Shown here: one piece after another, positions 43,056 through 54,026 of the stretch
Layout of the letters: the number at the start of each line of letters is the position of its first letter
Numbering within the stretch: the stretch's first letter is position 1
Assembly: GCA_024635475.1 (NCBI GenBank)
Contig: JAGXIW010000003.1
Span: forward strand, 186,001-250,000
Direction: 5' to 3'
DNA length: 64,000 bases
Source: a bacterium
Lineage (GTDB): Bacteria; Patescibacteriota; Gracilibacteria; BD1-5; UBA6164
Notes under the pieces: generated by a model
The model's input: the letters and a program-made list of their open reading frames with translations, nothing else
What the model was told of the DNA's origin: nothing
Databases searched by the model: none
Translations under genes and position numbers: made by a program

Positions 43056-45497
43056 TTATTTATATTCAATTTTGTAAATTTCAAGTATATCTCACATTTC
43101 AACAACAGTATTTCAGACAAATTTTATACCACATTCAACTGGTCATTCAATTCTTTTTATTTCCTCAACTCATACTTTCAATGATTTAATATCTCATCTT
43201 CATACCATTTTATCTCATCTTATTACTCTTATTTTAGCTAGATTTTCTATATTATTATCTATTTTTAATTTTAATCATAGAATCATAAATTCTTTAGATG
43301 TATAGAAAATTCATCAAACAGTCGCTTTTCATAAAATAGTTTCAATTTCTTTTGGATCAAGCATTCAAGTTATAATTTTTTCTACTTTTTCAGTAATATG
43401 ATAGATTATTTTACTATTTATAAACTCGATTTTTGTTGTTTCTAAAACTGATTTCGCAGTTGGAAGTACAGAAACTCCAAATCAAATAAGAATAGCCTCA
43501 CTTCATTTACACATTAGTATATCACTTTCAGTAATATTTCAAACTCAAGAATGTATTATCAAAACTGAAGTTTCATCTGTAGATAATTTAAGTAATGATG
43601 ATTTTAAGGCTTCAAGACTTCAATTTGTATCAGCTTTTATTAATATTTTTAATTGTTTTAAATTTCCAGATTTTATTTTCGACATTATTAAATCAATACC
43701 TGTTAATGCTTTAGATTTTCTTGCTTGCATTATATTTGTATATTCATTAGCCATTTGTTTAGCTTTTTCTATATCAGAAATAACTTGAAGTATATCTCAT
43801 CAACCAACTACTTTATCAAGTCATATAATCATAACAGGATCACCTGGAGTAGCATTTTTAACTCATTTAAAAGTATAATCTTTCAATATTTTTACTTTTC
43901 AGTAAGAATCTTTACATACTATACTATCTCATTTATTTATAGTTCATGTATTGATTACAACAGTTGCAATTGGTCAAAGCTTTAAATCTAAGTGTGATTC
44001 TATAACAGTTGCTACTGCATTTCTATTTGGATTAGCTTTTAATTCTTGCATTTCAGCAATAAGTAATATAACTCAAAGTAAATCATCTATTCAAAATCAA
44101 GTTTTAGCAGAAACGGGAATCATAGGAACATCTCATCCCCAATCTTCAGGAATAAGTCAATTTTCAGATAATCAAGCTTTTACATTATCTGGATTTGCTC
44201 ATTCTTTATCCATTTTATTTATTGCTACAACAATAGGAATTCAGGCTTCTTTTGCATGATTTATACTTTCAACTGTCTGTGGCTTTACTCATTCATCAGC
44301 AGCAACTACAAGTATCGCTATATCTGTTGATCTAGCTCATCTTGCTCTCATAACTGTAAATGCTTCATGTCAAGGAGTATCCAAAAATGTTATTTTCTCT
44401 CAATTATGTTCAACTTGGTATGCTCAGATACTTTGAGTAATTCCTCATGCTTCTCAAAAAGCAACTTTTGTATGTCTTATATGATCAAGAAGAGATGTCT
44501 TACCATGATCTACATGTCACATTATACTTATAATTGGGGGTCTTTTTACTAGATTTAGAGGATCTTCTTCAGATAACATATTTGATATATTTCAAGAAAC
44601 AAGATCATCAATATTTATTCAACTAGAATTATCTTTTATCAATTTAACTCAAAAAATCTCAGCAATTATATTTGCAGAATCAAAATCTATTTTACTATTT
44701 ATATTTACCATCATCCCATTTTTCATAAACTCTGCTATAAGTTTTGAAAAAGGAACTCCTATTTTTTCTGATAATTCTTTTAGTGTCAATACTTCTCATA
44801 TTACTACATCTTCTCAAGTACGAGAAGTAAGATTTTGAGAGATTGTATCTATATCTCTCTCTTCTTTTTTCTTTTGACTGATTTTTGATCTCGTAAAACC
44901 TCTATCTTTTTCTGTACCATCTTCATTATAGCTTATATTTCTTCTAGAATCATTTCTTCTAAGTAGACTTTTTCTTTTTTCGAAAAAATTAGGATCGTAA
45001 GGTTTCTTATCCTTACTTTTCTTATCTAATTTAGTAGCACTAATTTTATTATCAAAAAATACATCAACTTTTTTATATGGAACTGTTTTTTCTGTAGTAG
45101 TAGTTTCCTCAGTTTTTTTAAATTGAGTTTCTTTTTTCTCATTATATTGAGATGGAATTATGTCTTTTTTAGGTTCGATTTTTCTAAATTTAAATACTTT
45201 TTTTTCTTCTTTTACTTCATTTGGTACAGTTGGTTCACTAGCAAATTCAATAACTTTTTTTATTACTTTTTTATCAGTAGAAAAAACTTCTTCTATTTGT
45301 TTAGGAGAATCAATGCTTTCTTCTTCTTTTTCTTGAGTAGGTTCATCTAAAATTTGTTTCTCTGGAGAATGTACAACTTCTTGTAATTCACTTTTTTTTG
45401 AAACAAATTTCAATTTTTTCTTCACGGAAACTCAAGACTCGGAAGAATCTTGTTTATTTATATTCAGATAATAATCATCAACTATTTTTTCTACCAT
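43056..45497 (-). CDS. infB: Translation initiation factor IF-2
   Basis: An 813-residue IF-2. The first 230 residues are a charged, disordered Lys/Glu/Pro region, followed by the IF2_N-type helix (TLKELSEKIGVPFSKL). The G domain has MGHVDHGKTSLLDH, FLDTPGHEAF and INKMD, and then the GTP-binding SAK. Domains II to IV follow, with the fMet-tRNA-binding C-terminus ending VGNTVVEMGDILEIY. It places initiator fMet-tRNA on the 30S subunit. The first Gly of GHVDHGK is TGA. Divergent from jag, with a 138-base promoter region between them. Confidence 0.96.
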
Positions 45498-45635
45498 TAA
45501 AGTAATTTAATATATATAATAAAATTTTCCCAAATAATAAGGTTTTTTGCTTTTTTGTCAAAAAAAATATAAAAACTTGTAAAAATCTTTTTTTTTATTA
45601 ATCTATAAGTCATAAAAAATTTATATATTAAATTA

Positions 45636-46130
45636 ATGATAGTGGAAGATATAATAAAAAATATTGTAGAGGAGTTTTTCTCTAAAATGCTTGTAGATTT
45701 TTCTAATTTAGATGTAAAAAAAGAATTAGAAAATATTTATTATATTAAATTAGAAACAACGGATTCTTCTCTAATTATCTGAACTAGATGAAGAAACCTA
45801 GAAGATATAAAAAACATTTTAAAAATATTGATAAATAAAAGGGCAGAAGAAAACATAATTATACATATCGAAGTAAATGATTATTTGAAGGCAAAAGAAG
45901 ATAAATTAATTAGTTATATAAAAAATAAAATAGATTATGTAAAAGACACAAATAAAGATTTTAGATTACCATTTTTTTCAGCTTACGAGAGAAAAAAAAT
46001 ACATTCTTATGTTTCTGATTTAAAGTCTGATATCTATACAAAAAGTGAATGAGAGTGAAAAGATAGGAGATTATTTATATGTAAAAAGAATAATAAAATG
46101 ACTATAGATTTAGATTGAGTTGATATTTAG
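45636..46130 (+). CDS. KhpB/Jag-family RNA-binding protein
   Basis: A 164-residue protein with a KH-like domain (LIIGTRGRNLEDIKNILKILINKR, TGA at both Gly-R-Gly glycines) and a C-terminal R3H domain (FRLPFFSAYERKKIHSYVSD, with the R-x3-H pattern replaced by RKKIH). This is the KhpB/Jag family, which binds RNA with KhpA and influences cell size in Gram-positive bacteria. Jag often lies next to yidC; here it is next to infB. Confidence 0.82.
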
Positions 46131-46209
46131 AAGAATACAGAATGTAGGATATAGAATTTAGGATAAGTTTTCTATTCTAAAGTGACAAATACTTTTATAC
46201 TTTGATTTT

Positions 46210-47343
46210 ATGAAACAAAAAAAAGCAATAAAAAAAATATTATTTATACTATCTTTAGTATTTATTTTGTTTTTATTTTATCAGATTAATAATCTAAATT
46301 ATAATAAACAAAAACAAATTCAAGATAGTTTTGTAAATCATCCTGAAAATCTTCCAACTAATGAAGTTGCTAAAATTACTAGTTTTTGATTTAGAAATAT
46401 AAGAGCTGATTTTTATCGGTTGAAAACAATACAATATATATGATGAAATGCTATAGCTGCAGAATATAAAAAATATCTTTATGCGATAATTGATTTAGTA
46501 ACTGAATTAAATCCATATTTTGAGCATCCTTATATAATAGGGCAATTATTATTACCAGACTATAATGATAGATATGAAGACCTAGACGATAAAGAACAAG
46601 AAAAACATATAAATGAAGCAGAAAGTATATGATTAAAATGAGTTAAAAATTTTTGTAACAAAGAAAAATTAGAAAAAATAAAAGGTGAATATGATTTAAA
46701 AAAAATATGGGATAACAAAGAATTTGTGAATCCTTGCCAATCTTATAAAGTACCATTTTATTTAGCTTATACTTATTATTTTCACAAAAATGATGCTATA
46801 AATGCAGCTTTTTATTATAAAGTTGCTAGTGCTAATAAAGATACTTTAGAATGAGCAAAAATTCTTGCAGCAATTATGCAGTGAAAATGATGAGATAGAG
46901 AAAAATCCATATTTATGTTTTTGACTTTGGCTCGTAGTGTAGTAGATAATAATAAAGTAGAAGATCTTGTATGTAAAGAATTAGTTAACAATATAGAAAA
47001 AATAAATAAAATAGATTGAACAATAATTGAATGATTAGAAAAGGCATTGATTATGGCCTTTTGAAATTTTGATGAAAAAAAAGAGACAGAAATATTAGAC
47101 TCAAATTCTTGTCATAATTATTTAAATAAAGCAGTCAGAGAAATAAATTTATATTATTTAGATGAAGCTAATAAAAAATACTTTACAAATACTTGAAAAA
47201 ATGCTAGTGATTCAAAAGAGTTATTAGAAAATGGGTATATAGATTACACACCCAAAGATTTTCAACAATATAAAGATTATTGAATAATATATAAATTTAA
47301 TAAAAAAATAGGATACTTTGACTATGAGATGTGAGATAAATAA
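46210..47343 (+). CDS. Exported TPR-like helical-repeat protein
   Basis: A 377-residue protein with an N-terminal membrane anchor (about 8-26) followed by helical repeats. Segments such as TSFGFRNIRADFYRLKTIQYIGGNAIAAEYKKYLYAIIDLVTEL look like an opening tetratricopeptide repeat, with FYLAYTYYFHKNDAINAAFYYKVAS as another. No enzyme motif is present. It is 11 bases before the first VirB2/TrbC-like gene and may be the periplasmic scaffold of that cluster (inference). Confidence 0.6.
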
Positions 47344-47354
47344 TTTTAAAAAAT

Positions 47355-47759
47355 ATGATAAATAAAATAATTATAAAGTTTCTCTTATTTTCCTTGATAT
47401 TTATAAATGCTTTTTTTGTTGTAAAAGTATATTGAGGAGACAATTTTTCTGATATATTTTTTACTGTAGATGTTAAAAATATTACTTCAGGTATATGAAT
47501 GGATAGTGTTTCATGAGGTACATTAGATTCTAAAGCTAATAATTTATTTGATCAAATAAGAGAAATTCTTATGGTTGCAATATGAGTTATTTCTTTATTT
47601 GTTGTTTCTATATGAGCTTGATATATGATATTTTATAATTGAAAAGAAGAATTTTTAACAAAATGAAGAAGCATGATATATACAGGGTTTTTAGCTTTAT
47701 TTATAGCTTTGACTTCTTATTATATTATGAATTTTGTTAGATATATCTTGTATAATTAA
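47355..47759 (+). CDS. VirB2/TrbC-like two-helix membrane protein 1
   Basis: A 134-residue protein with a signal-like N-terminus, an extracytoplasmic stretch, then helix (ILMVAIGVISLFVVSIGAGYMI), a short charged cytoplasmic turn (NGKEEFLTKGRSMIY) and a second helix. This unit matches the pilin-type VirB2/TrbC family of type IV secretion systems in length and topology. It is the first of three co-oriented genes with this unit and shares the turn motif with the three proteins on the opposite strand. True homology is likely but needs a profile search. Confidence 0.65.
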
Positions 47760-47785
47760 TTTATTGCTTTTAAAAGATTTTATTT

Positions 47786-48130
47786 ATGAAAAAAATTATA
47801 TTATTTTTTGTACTATTAAATTTAAAAATTAATACTGTTTTATGAAATGAGCCATACATAGGATGTGATTGATTACCTTGATGTAGTTCTAGTAGTGCAG
47901 GTGCATTAAAATTTATATGAAAAATTGTTGCAGAGCTTATAAAATATGTTGCAGTGGTTGCAGTAATAGCTCTAATACTTGCTTGATTTATGTATATATT
48001 TTCTTGATGAGAAGAAGAAAAAGTTAAAACAGCTAGAAAATGGATTATTTGGTCTATTGTAGCTGTATTTATATCTATTTCTTGATACTTTCTGATAAAT
48101 CTTATAAATGATGCTAAAATTGATTTATAA
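47786..48130 (+). CDS. VirB2/TrbC-like two-helix membrane protein 2
   Basis: A 114-residue protein: signal peptide, a Cys pair (YIGCDGLPGCSS), then helix (YVAVVAVIALILAGFMYIFSG), the turn GGEEEKVKTARKWIIW and a second helix ending FLINLINDAKI. The Gly-Gly-Asp/Glu-Glu-x-Lys turn between two helices is the clearest copy of the repeating unit found across this cluster. TrbC/VirB2 family members look like this and are processed to pilus or channel subunits. Many glycines are TGA. Confidence 0.72.
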
Positions 48131-48144
48131 TTTAAATAAATGTT

Positions 48145-48525
48145 ATGCAAAAATTTTTAATATCATTAAAAATATTGTTTATACTAATTACAAACAAATT
48201 GATAGCTAGTAATGTTTTCGCATTTGATGCATACGATATTGATCCTGAAAATGATGGTGCTGAAAGTATAATAAATTTGTCATGATCTACTTGATTTAGC
48301 TTATTAGATAAAATATTTGCATGAATAGTTAATCATATTTTTTGAGTATTAGCAGTTATACTCATAGGGGTTTTTATATATGTATGATATCTTTTTATAA
48401 CATCATCTTGAGACGAGGCACAATTTAAAAAAGCATGGAAAACTTTTGTTTATGCTATTATATGAATAATTATTATAATATTATCTTTTAGTGTAATTAA
48501 GCTTATTTCAAAAGTATGAATATAG
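48145..48525 (+). CDS. VirB2/TrbC-like two-helix membrane protein 3
   Basis: A 126-residue protein: signal peptide (1-28), a short acidic linker, then helix (FGVLAVILIGVFIYVGYLFI), turn SSGDEAQFKKAWKTFVYA and second helix (IIGIIIIILSFSVIKL). Same unit as its two upstream neighbours. It is the last plus-strand gene of the group and converges with the next gene, with only two bases between stop codons. Confidence 0.7.
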
Positions 48526-48527
48526 TT

Positions 48528-48932
48528 TTAGGTATAAACCCAAGGAGCAATAATATTTAAAATCAATCAAGATAAAAGTAATAAGATAAGCCCAAGAAGT
48601 GTTTTTGTGATATTTTCTTTTGCTTTTGCTTTTAATCCATCATTCATTCATGCCATACTAAGCATAATTCAGTTTATTATTATATACAAAACTCAAGCAA
48701 GTCATGTAATAAATGTAAAATACTTGATTATTTGTCATATTCATTTATTTATAGATCAAAATCAGGATTCTATTGTACAAGTATATACTCAATCAGCATT
48801 AATCTCTTCAGAACATTCACTAATTACAGAATGTAAATTTATAGGAATTTTTACTATAATATTAGATGCATATATACTAGAATAAAATAAAGAAGAAATT
48901 ATAAAAATTATAACAAGAAGTAATTTTTTCAT
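48528..48932 (-). CDS. VirB2/TrbC-like two-helix membrane protein 4
   Basis: A 134-residue exported protein with a signal peptide (LLLVIIFIISSLFYSSIYA), two Cys in the extracytoplasmic part (ISECSEE, VYTCTIE), then helix (TFITGLAGVLYIIINGIML), turn MAGMNDGLKAKAKENITK and second helix (LLGLILLLLSGLILNIIAP). Same unit with a less conserved turn. It is the last gene of a minus-strand run of three membrane proteins and the coupling ATPase. Confidence 0.68.
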
Positions 48933-48943
48933 AGTGGGTTTCA

Positions 48944-49828
48944 TTAAGGGGTAAATGTATTTAATTCAAGTAAAATAGCATAAGAAGCTAAAAAGATCAA
49001 AGTTCATAAAAATATATAGATAATTATGTCTTTTGCTTTTTTTACTTTTTCTTTGTCTCAACCTGAAGTTATATAATAATATCAAGCTAGAGTTAAGAAG
49101 AACAAACCAATTAAAGGAGCGATAAAAAGTAATAAATTAGCAATAGTAGCAAAAATACCAACTCAGACATTCATATCTCAACTAAATGCAAATCATCTCC
49201 ATACTTCTATAAATCATACTAATACCAATGCTATTATAGAATATAATATCTTGGTTTTTGCTTCTCAAACAGTTTTTGGATCCTTTCATCATAAAATTAA
49301 TTTTATTCATGTGAAAATAAATATAAATAAAGCTATAAAAAATATCAAGATTTCTAAAAGTCATACTATATAATTAAAAAAAATACTAAAACTTGGTCAT
49401 ACTATTGTTCATATTCAATCGTCAGACCAGTTTGTGGATGTTCAGTTTTTCTCTCAATTGTTAAAAAATGCCTCATAAATAGCTCAAGGGATACTTATAA
49501 ATATAACTCATATCAAAGAATACCAAATCTGTCTTTTAGCAGATTTTATTTTTTCTTCATCAGTTCACATTGACATAATCATCTTGGCTCATGCATATAC
49601 CATAAAAAAGATAAAAACTCATAATAATATAGTTTTTATGCTTCATAGTAATGAGTATCATGTATCATTTATTCCTTCCATCAATTCTCAACCGTTAGGA
49701 TCTATAGAAACATTTATTACATCACTATTATTAATATTTTTAACAACTCAAGCAAATGATATGTTTGGATAAATTAAACATAACAATGACAAAATTATAA
49801 AGATCTGTAGGATTATTTTCTTAAACAT
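48944..49828 (-). CDS. Membrane protein with three VirB2-like units (A)
   Basis: A 294-residue exported protein (signal peptide 1-26) composed of three tandem copies of the two-helix unit. Unit turns: MSMGTDEEKIKSAKRQIW (about 85-100), LGGKDPKTVGEAKTKILY (about 175-192) and TSGGDKEKVKKAKDIIIY (about 255-272), each between two hydrophobic helices. Homologous single-unit proteins lie on both sides. Such a triplication would give a six-helix protein. It resembles no standard T4SS subunit by size, though VirB6/TrbL-like roles are conceivable. The start at 49828 was chosen since it restores a signal peptide. Confidence 0.7.
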
Positions 49829-49854
49829 TTTAATTTATATAAGAAATAAAAAAA

Positions 49855-50820
49855 TTAAACTGTAGGTATATTACTTCAATCAGGTCAAATAAAAAAAGTT
49901 AGAATTAAATAACTCACTGCAAGTATAAAAATTCATATAAAGGCATATACTATTGTAGTTCTTCATTTTTTTAATTTTTCTTCATCTCAGTTAGCAAAAA
50001 TTATATTGACTCAAGCATACATAATCATAATCAAAGTTACTATAGCAACAAATCAATTTACCCAATTTATAAAGTTTATAAACATAGAAGCCATAGATCA
50101 AAAATTACTTTCTTTTTCTATTGTCAATGTTGTTAATCAGTAAGCATCTGTTGGATATTTTCAGTAAATAGCAATAATTATTCTTTTAGAAAGTATAACT
50201 AAAAAAATTCATAACGTTGCATAAATTATTGAATCAATTCATTTTTTTTGTTTTTCTTTGTCTCAATTAGCAGATAAAAGTCTTATAAAGCTATAAATAG
50301 CAATAAGAATAAAAAATATAACGGCTAATGTTTCTAGTAAATTTATAATAGGAATAAATATAGTACCTATTAAATTTGAAGCAAATGTGGAAACTCATTG
50401 ATCAAATGTATTAACCACAAAAGAATAAGATATTTGCATAACAAAAATTCATAAAGTTATCCAAATTAATCATTTTTTATAGTTTTCAAATCATTCTTCT
50501 GAATTACTAGAAAATAATAGTTTAATAGTAATTATTAAAAAATAAATAATAGCAAGAGCATAAAAAAGATTTTTTACATCCTTAGCTATTAATATAATAA
50601 TATCTTTTATTCAGCTAGCTCAGGCTTTCCCCCCTGGATCTAAAAATACATTACAAGAATGGCAACTTTCAAATATATCTAAACGATCATTAGATGCTCA
50701 ATTAATAGCTGAGCTTATTTTAACATCAGAACTAGCTTCAATTGTAGAAATATTAAAAAATACAAATAAGTTAGAAAAACATAATAGAAATACAAAATAA
50801 AGAAAGATTTTTTTTAACAT
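49855..50820 (-). CDS. Membrane protein with three VirB2-like units (B)
   Basis: A 321-residue exported protein with a signal anchor (1-28), a conserved CHSC in the first extracytoplasmic loop, and three copies of the two-helix unit. Turns: SSNSEEGFENYKKGLIW, SANGDKEKQKKGIDSIIY and FANGDEEKLKKGRTTIVY. It parallels the neighbouring triplicated protein but is clearly diverged. CHSC could bind metal or heme or form a disulfide. It lies between the other triple-unit gene (26 bases) and the coupling ATPase (93 bases, containing a half repeat). Confidence 0.7.
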
Positions 50821-50870
50821 AGGATTAATAATTAACAATTAATAATTTAGGGGATATGGAATTTTATCTT

Positions 50871-50908
50871 CGGCGAACTGGATTGCTTCGTTACACTCGC
50901 AATGACAA
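50871..50908. repeat. Half copy of the TGTCATTGCGA-type repeat
   Basis: GAACTGGATTGCTTCG ... CTCGCAATGACA, matching the right arm of the repeat at 35,188-35,285. Lies 5 bases from the stop of the coupling ATPase. Confidence 0.65.
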
Positions 50909-50913
50909 ATAAC

Positions 50914-53754
50914 TTATACACTCTTTTCAATCTCTCAATTTGGTTGTACCGGGACTTCTTCATTTTTTGGAGCATCATTATTTAAAGCAGTAATTCATAG
51001 ACGAGCCTCTATTTCCATATCTACAAATTTCTTTTTTCTACCAAATTTTTTTCTAGAATATTCTTTTATAATTTCTGCAACTTTATCGTTTCTATATGTT
51101 TCATCCCAAATAGTTTTAAAATCAAAAGGACGACTCGATGCATTATCTATATTTAATTTACAGTAAGTTGTGTAATTTGCAATTCAAATTATATCTTGTT
51201 GTGATAAAAGTGGGGCATATTCCTTTTCTAGATATTCTGCATCTTCAGCTCAGACTTTGAAACTCATTATGGTTCATACATTTCAAAATACAGCATCTTT
51301 TATAGCAGGTTTTCATCACTTACCATGTTTATCACCACTTCATCATATTTGAGCTATAAATTGGTGAGCCATAATTAAAGCAAGGCGATATTTTCTAGCT
51401 TCAGATAATATTTCTCCAAAAGTATCTGTTGCAAAATTTTGAAATTCATCAACATACAAGAAAAAATCTTTTCTTTCACTTTCAGGCATATCAGCTCTAC
51501 TCATAGCAGCCATATTTATTTTTGATACAAAAATAAGTCATAAAAGTTGTGCATTTAGAGCTCAGATTTTTCATTTTGATAGATTAACAAGCAAGATTTT
51601 CTTCTGATCCATTACTTCTCTTAGATTAAAAGCAGATTTTGTTTGTCAAATTATATTTCTTATAGTAGTATTTGTTATAAAAGGACCAAATTTAGCAGAG
51701 AAGTAAGGTATCATTTCTTGTTTTTCTCTGTCTCAAGTACTTGCATATTCATGATCCCAAAAAGCTTTTACAATAGGATTTTTAACTTTACTTGTTTTAT
51801 ATTTCCTAAATGCCTCATCTACAAAAAGTCTAGGAACATCAATAAGAGTTCCTCATTCTTCTTCATCTTCCATTAAAGTTAAAGCACCATTACGGAAATA
51901 ATGTTGTATACGAGGTCAAAATACTTCATCACCAAAAATTTTTATAAATATTTCAGTAGCATCTAATGCTGCTCTATCCATTTCTCTAACTCTAGCTTCA
52001 GGGGTTGTTGAAATTATATCAAGTATATTTAGTCACATAGGTCTTTCATCGTCACTAGGGTCAAAAACTATTACATCTTTTGCTCTTTCTTTAGGAATAT
52101 ATTTTAATACATCTTCAACTAAATCTCAATGAGGATCAATAACACAAATTCAGTCTCAATTCCGTATGTCTTGTCTTGCAATATAATTAATAAATACTGA
52201 TTTTCAACCTCAAGATTTTCAAATTACATAATGATGTCTTCATCTATCTTTTTTATTAAAATATACAGGAGTTTTTTTATTTCTATATTCATTCCATCAC
52301 ATCAAAACAGCATCCTTAAATACTGGAAATCATCATAAAGTTTTTTGTAATAATTTTTTTCATCAAAAAGCATCTTTTTCTTCTAAAATTGTAGGTTCAA
52401 TAGGTGTTTTTAAATTATGTGGAGTAGGTAATTTTTTATAATCTAACCATTTTATTAAAGGAGATTTATTATAATTTATATCAGGAAAATGGTACATTGT
52501 AGATATTTCATCGACTGAAAAAGTAGATATATTTTGAAAAAATCATACCAATTTATATTTAAATCAAAAATATATAGCTGGAGTAAAAATAAAACTAAGT
52601 CAGTCTTCTCTCACTTGAGGATTATCAAGAGAATTATTGTATTCATCAGTAAAAATAGAGGAAGCTCCTATTATTGCATTTACTCAGTCCAAAACTAAAT
52701 CTTTTGAATTGCTACTAATTATAATTCTAATTGAAGCATTAAAAGCTGGTTGACTTGCTGCCTCTCACATTATTTTTTGACTTTCTGTTTCAGCTTGATT
52801 AAATATCTTATAAGCATCTCAAGAACTTGCTCAAGGAGCATTATTTCAATCTTTTATCATACCTTCAGGTCACTGTATCATAGCTACAATAGGATTCCAT
52901 AAAAAATCTGCATAAGCAAATTTTTTCTTTTTGTTATATTGTCATTTAGATACAAGTCAGGCTGCCTTTTTTGCTTTATTGTTCCATTTTGATCAAATTG
53001 GTTTTATAACTATTTGAAAAATAGCTTTATCTTCTTTTCATAATCATCAAAATACATTAGTGAAATTATTTATAGGATCATTTTCAAGGTACTTATAAGA
53101 TTTAATAGGAAATACATCATCATTTTGTTTTTGCAGTGAAACACTTTTTATATTGTATCATTTTTCTCTAAGATTTATATATTCTTTATCTTTATCAACA
53201 ATTTTTATTTCGGCATCTGTATAGATTGAAGTTACATGCTGAGATATAAGATTAAAAAAGTTTTTATAAGTAACAATAAAAAATGAAACTTCTCATTTCT
53301 CATACACAAGTTCTAAAGATAATTTAGCATGTTTAAAAATAAAATTTACTATTGATTCTTTAAATCAGACATCACTCATCTTGTGAATAGATTTATAAAA
53401 CATAGACATAATTCAGATTTTTTCTTTGAAATCTTTTTTAGTTTCATGTTCCTTATCTAGTTTACTATCATTTCTAGGAAGTGTTATTTTGAGATAAATT
53501 AGATTTTTAGAATAATAAATTTCAAATAATAATCTTGTAACCTTTATAATTATAATAATTCATACAATAATTGTTACAATATAAAACAGAGACCAAAGTA
53601 AATTTGAAAAAAAATCATAAATATCTGGAAAAGATGAAGTTTCTTTTTTTACACTATTAATTACACTTGCTTGAGATTGCGATCAAATAAGTTTGGCAAA
53701 GGCTGTTGGAGCCGTTAACAAAGATATTATAAGTACATAAAATAATTTATTCAT
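50914..53754 (-). CDS. VirD4/TraG-type coupling ATPase
   Basis: A 946-residue protein. N-terminal signal or membrane anchor (1-18) plus a second membrane helix (about 45-65), then an extended N-domain of about 430 residues that is not part of usual VirD4. The C-terminal half is a FtsK/VirD4-like AAA+ ATPase: P-loop VIGKSGGGKSVFINYIARQD (near 508), DPHGDLVEDVL, Walker B FLYVDEFQNFA (near 766), and MAHQFIAQI. Such ATPases (T4CP, also DUF87/HerA-like TraC/VirB4 forms) push DNA or protein through the T4SS. No relaxase or VirB4/6/8-10 gene is in the window. Confidence 0.85.
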
Positions 53755-54026
53755 TTCGGATTATTTTTTTATTTATATATTCTATATTATTATATCATAA
53801 AATTTTTTAAAAATCTAAGAATTGCCTTTGACATTACATACATATGTATTTAAATTTAGTATTTATAGTCAAAAATGTTTAAAGGGAATTTTTGAAACTT
53901 GTAATTTTTTAATATTAAATTTTTTATTTTGTTTTTTTTTATTTTTTGGTATACTTTTTCAGAATTAAATTTGATTAATAAAAATGTAGTTTTATTTTAA
54001 CAATCTTGTTATATTTTATAATTTAA
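53755..54026. other. AT-rich divergent spacer
   Basis: 272 bases between divergent genes; over 85 percent A+T by eye. TATTTTATAATTTAAATG immediately precedes the SH3-like gene. No reading frame supported. Confidence 0.5.

Noticed and set aside
48607-48885. Plus-strand frame of 92 codons
   Set aside because: It lies opposite a minus-strand exported protein with signal peptide and two-helix unit, which explains the region better.
49182-49364. Alternative start of the triple-unit gene at 49,573
   Set aside because: Starting at the internal ATG would cut the first helix unit and remove the signal peptide; the start at 49,828 restores both.
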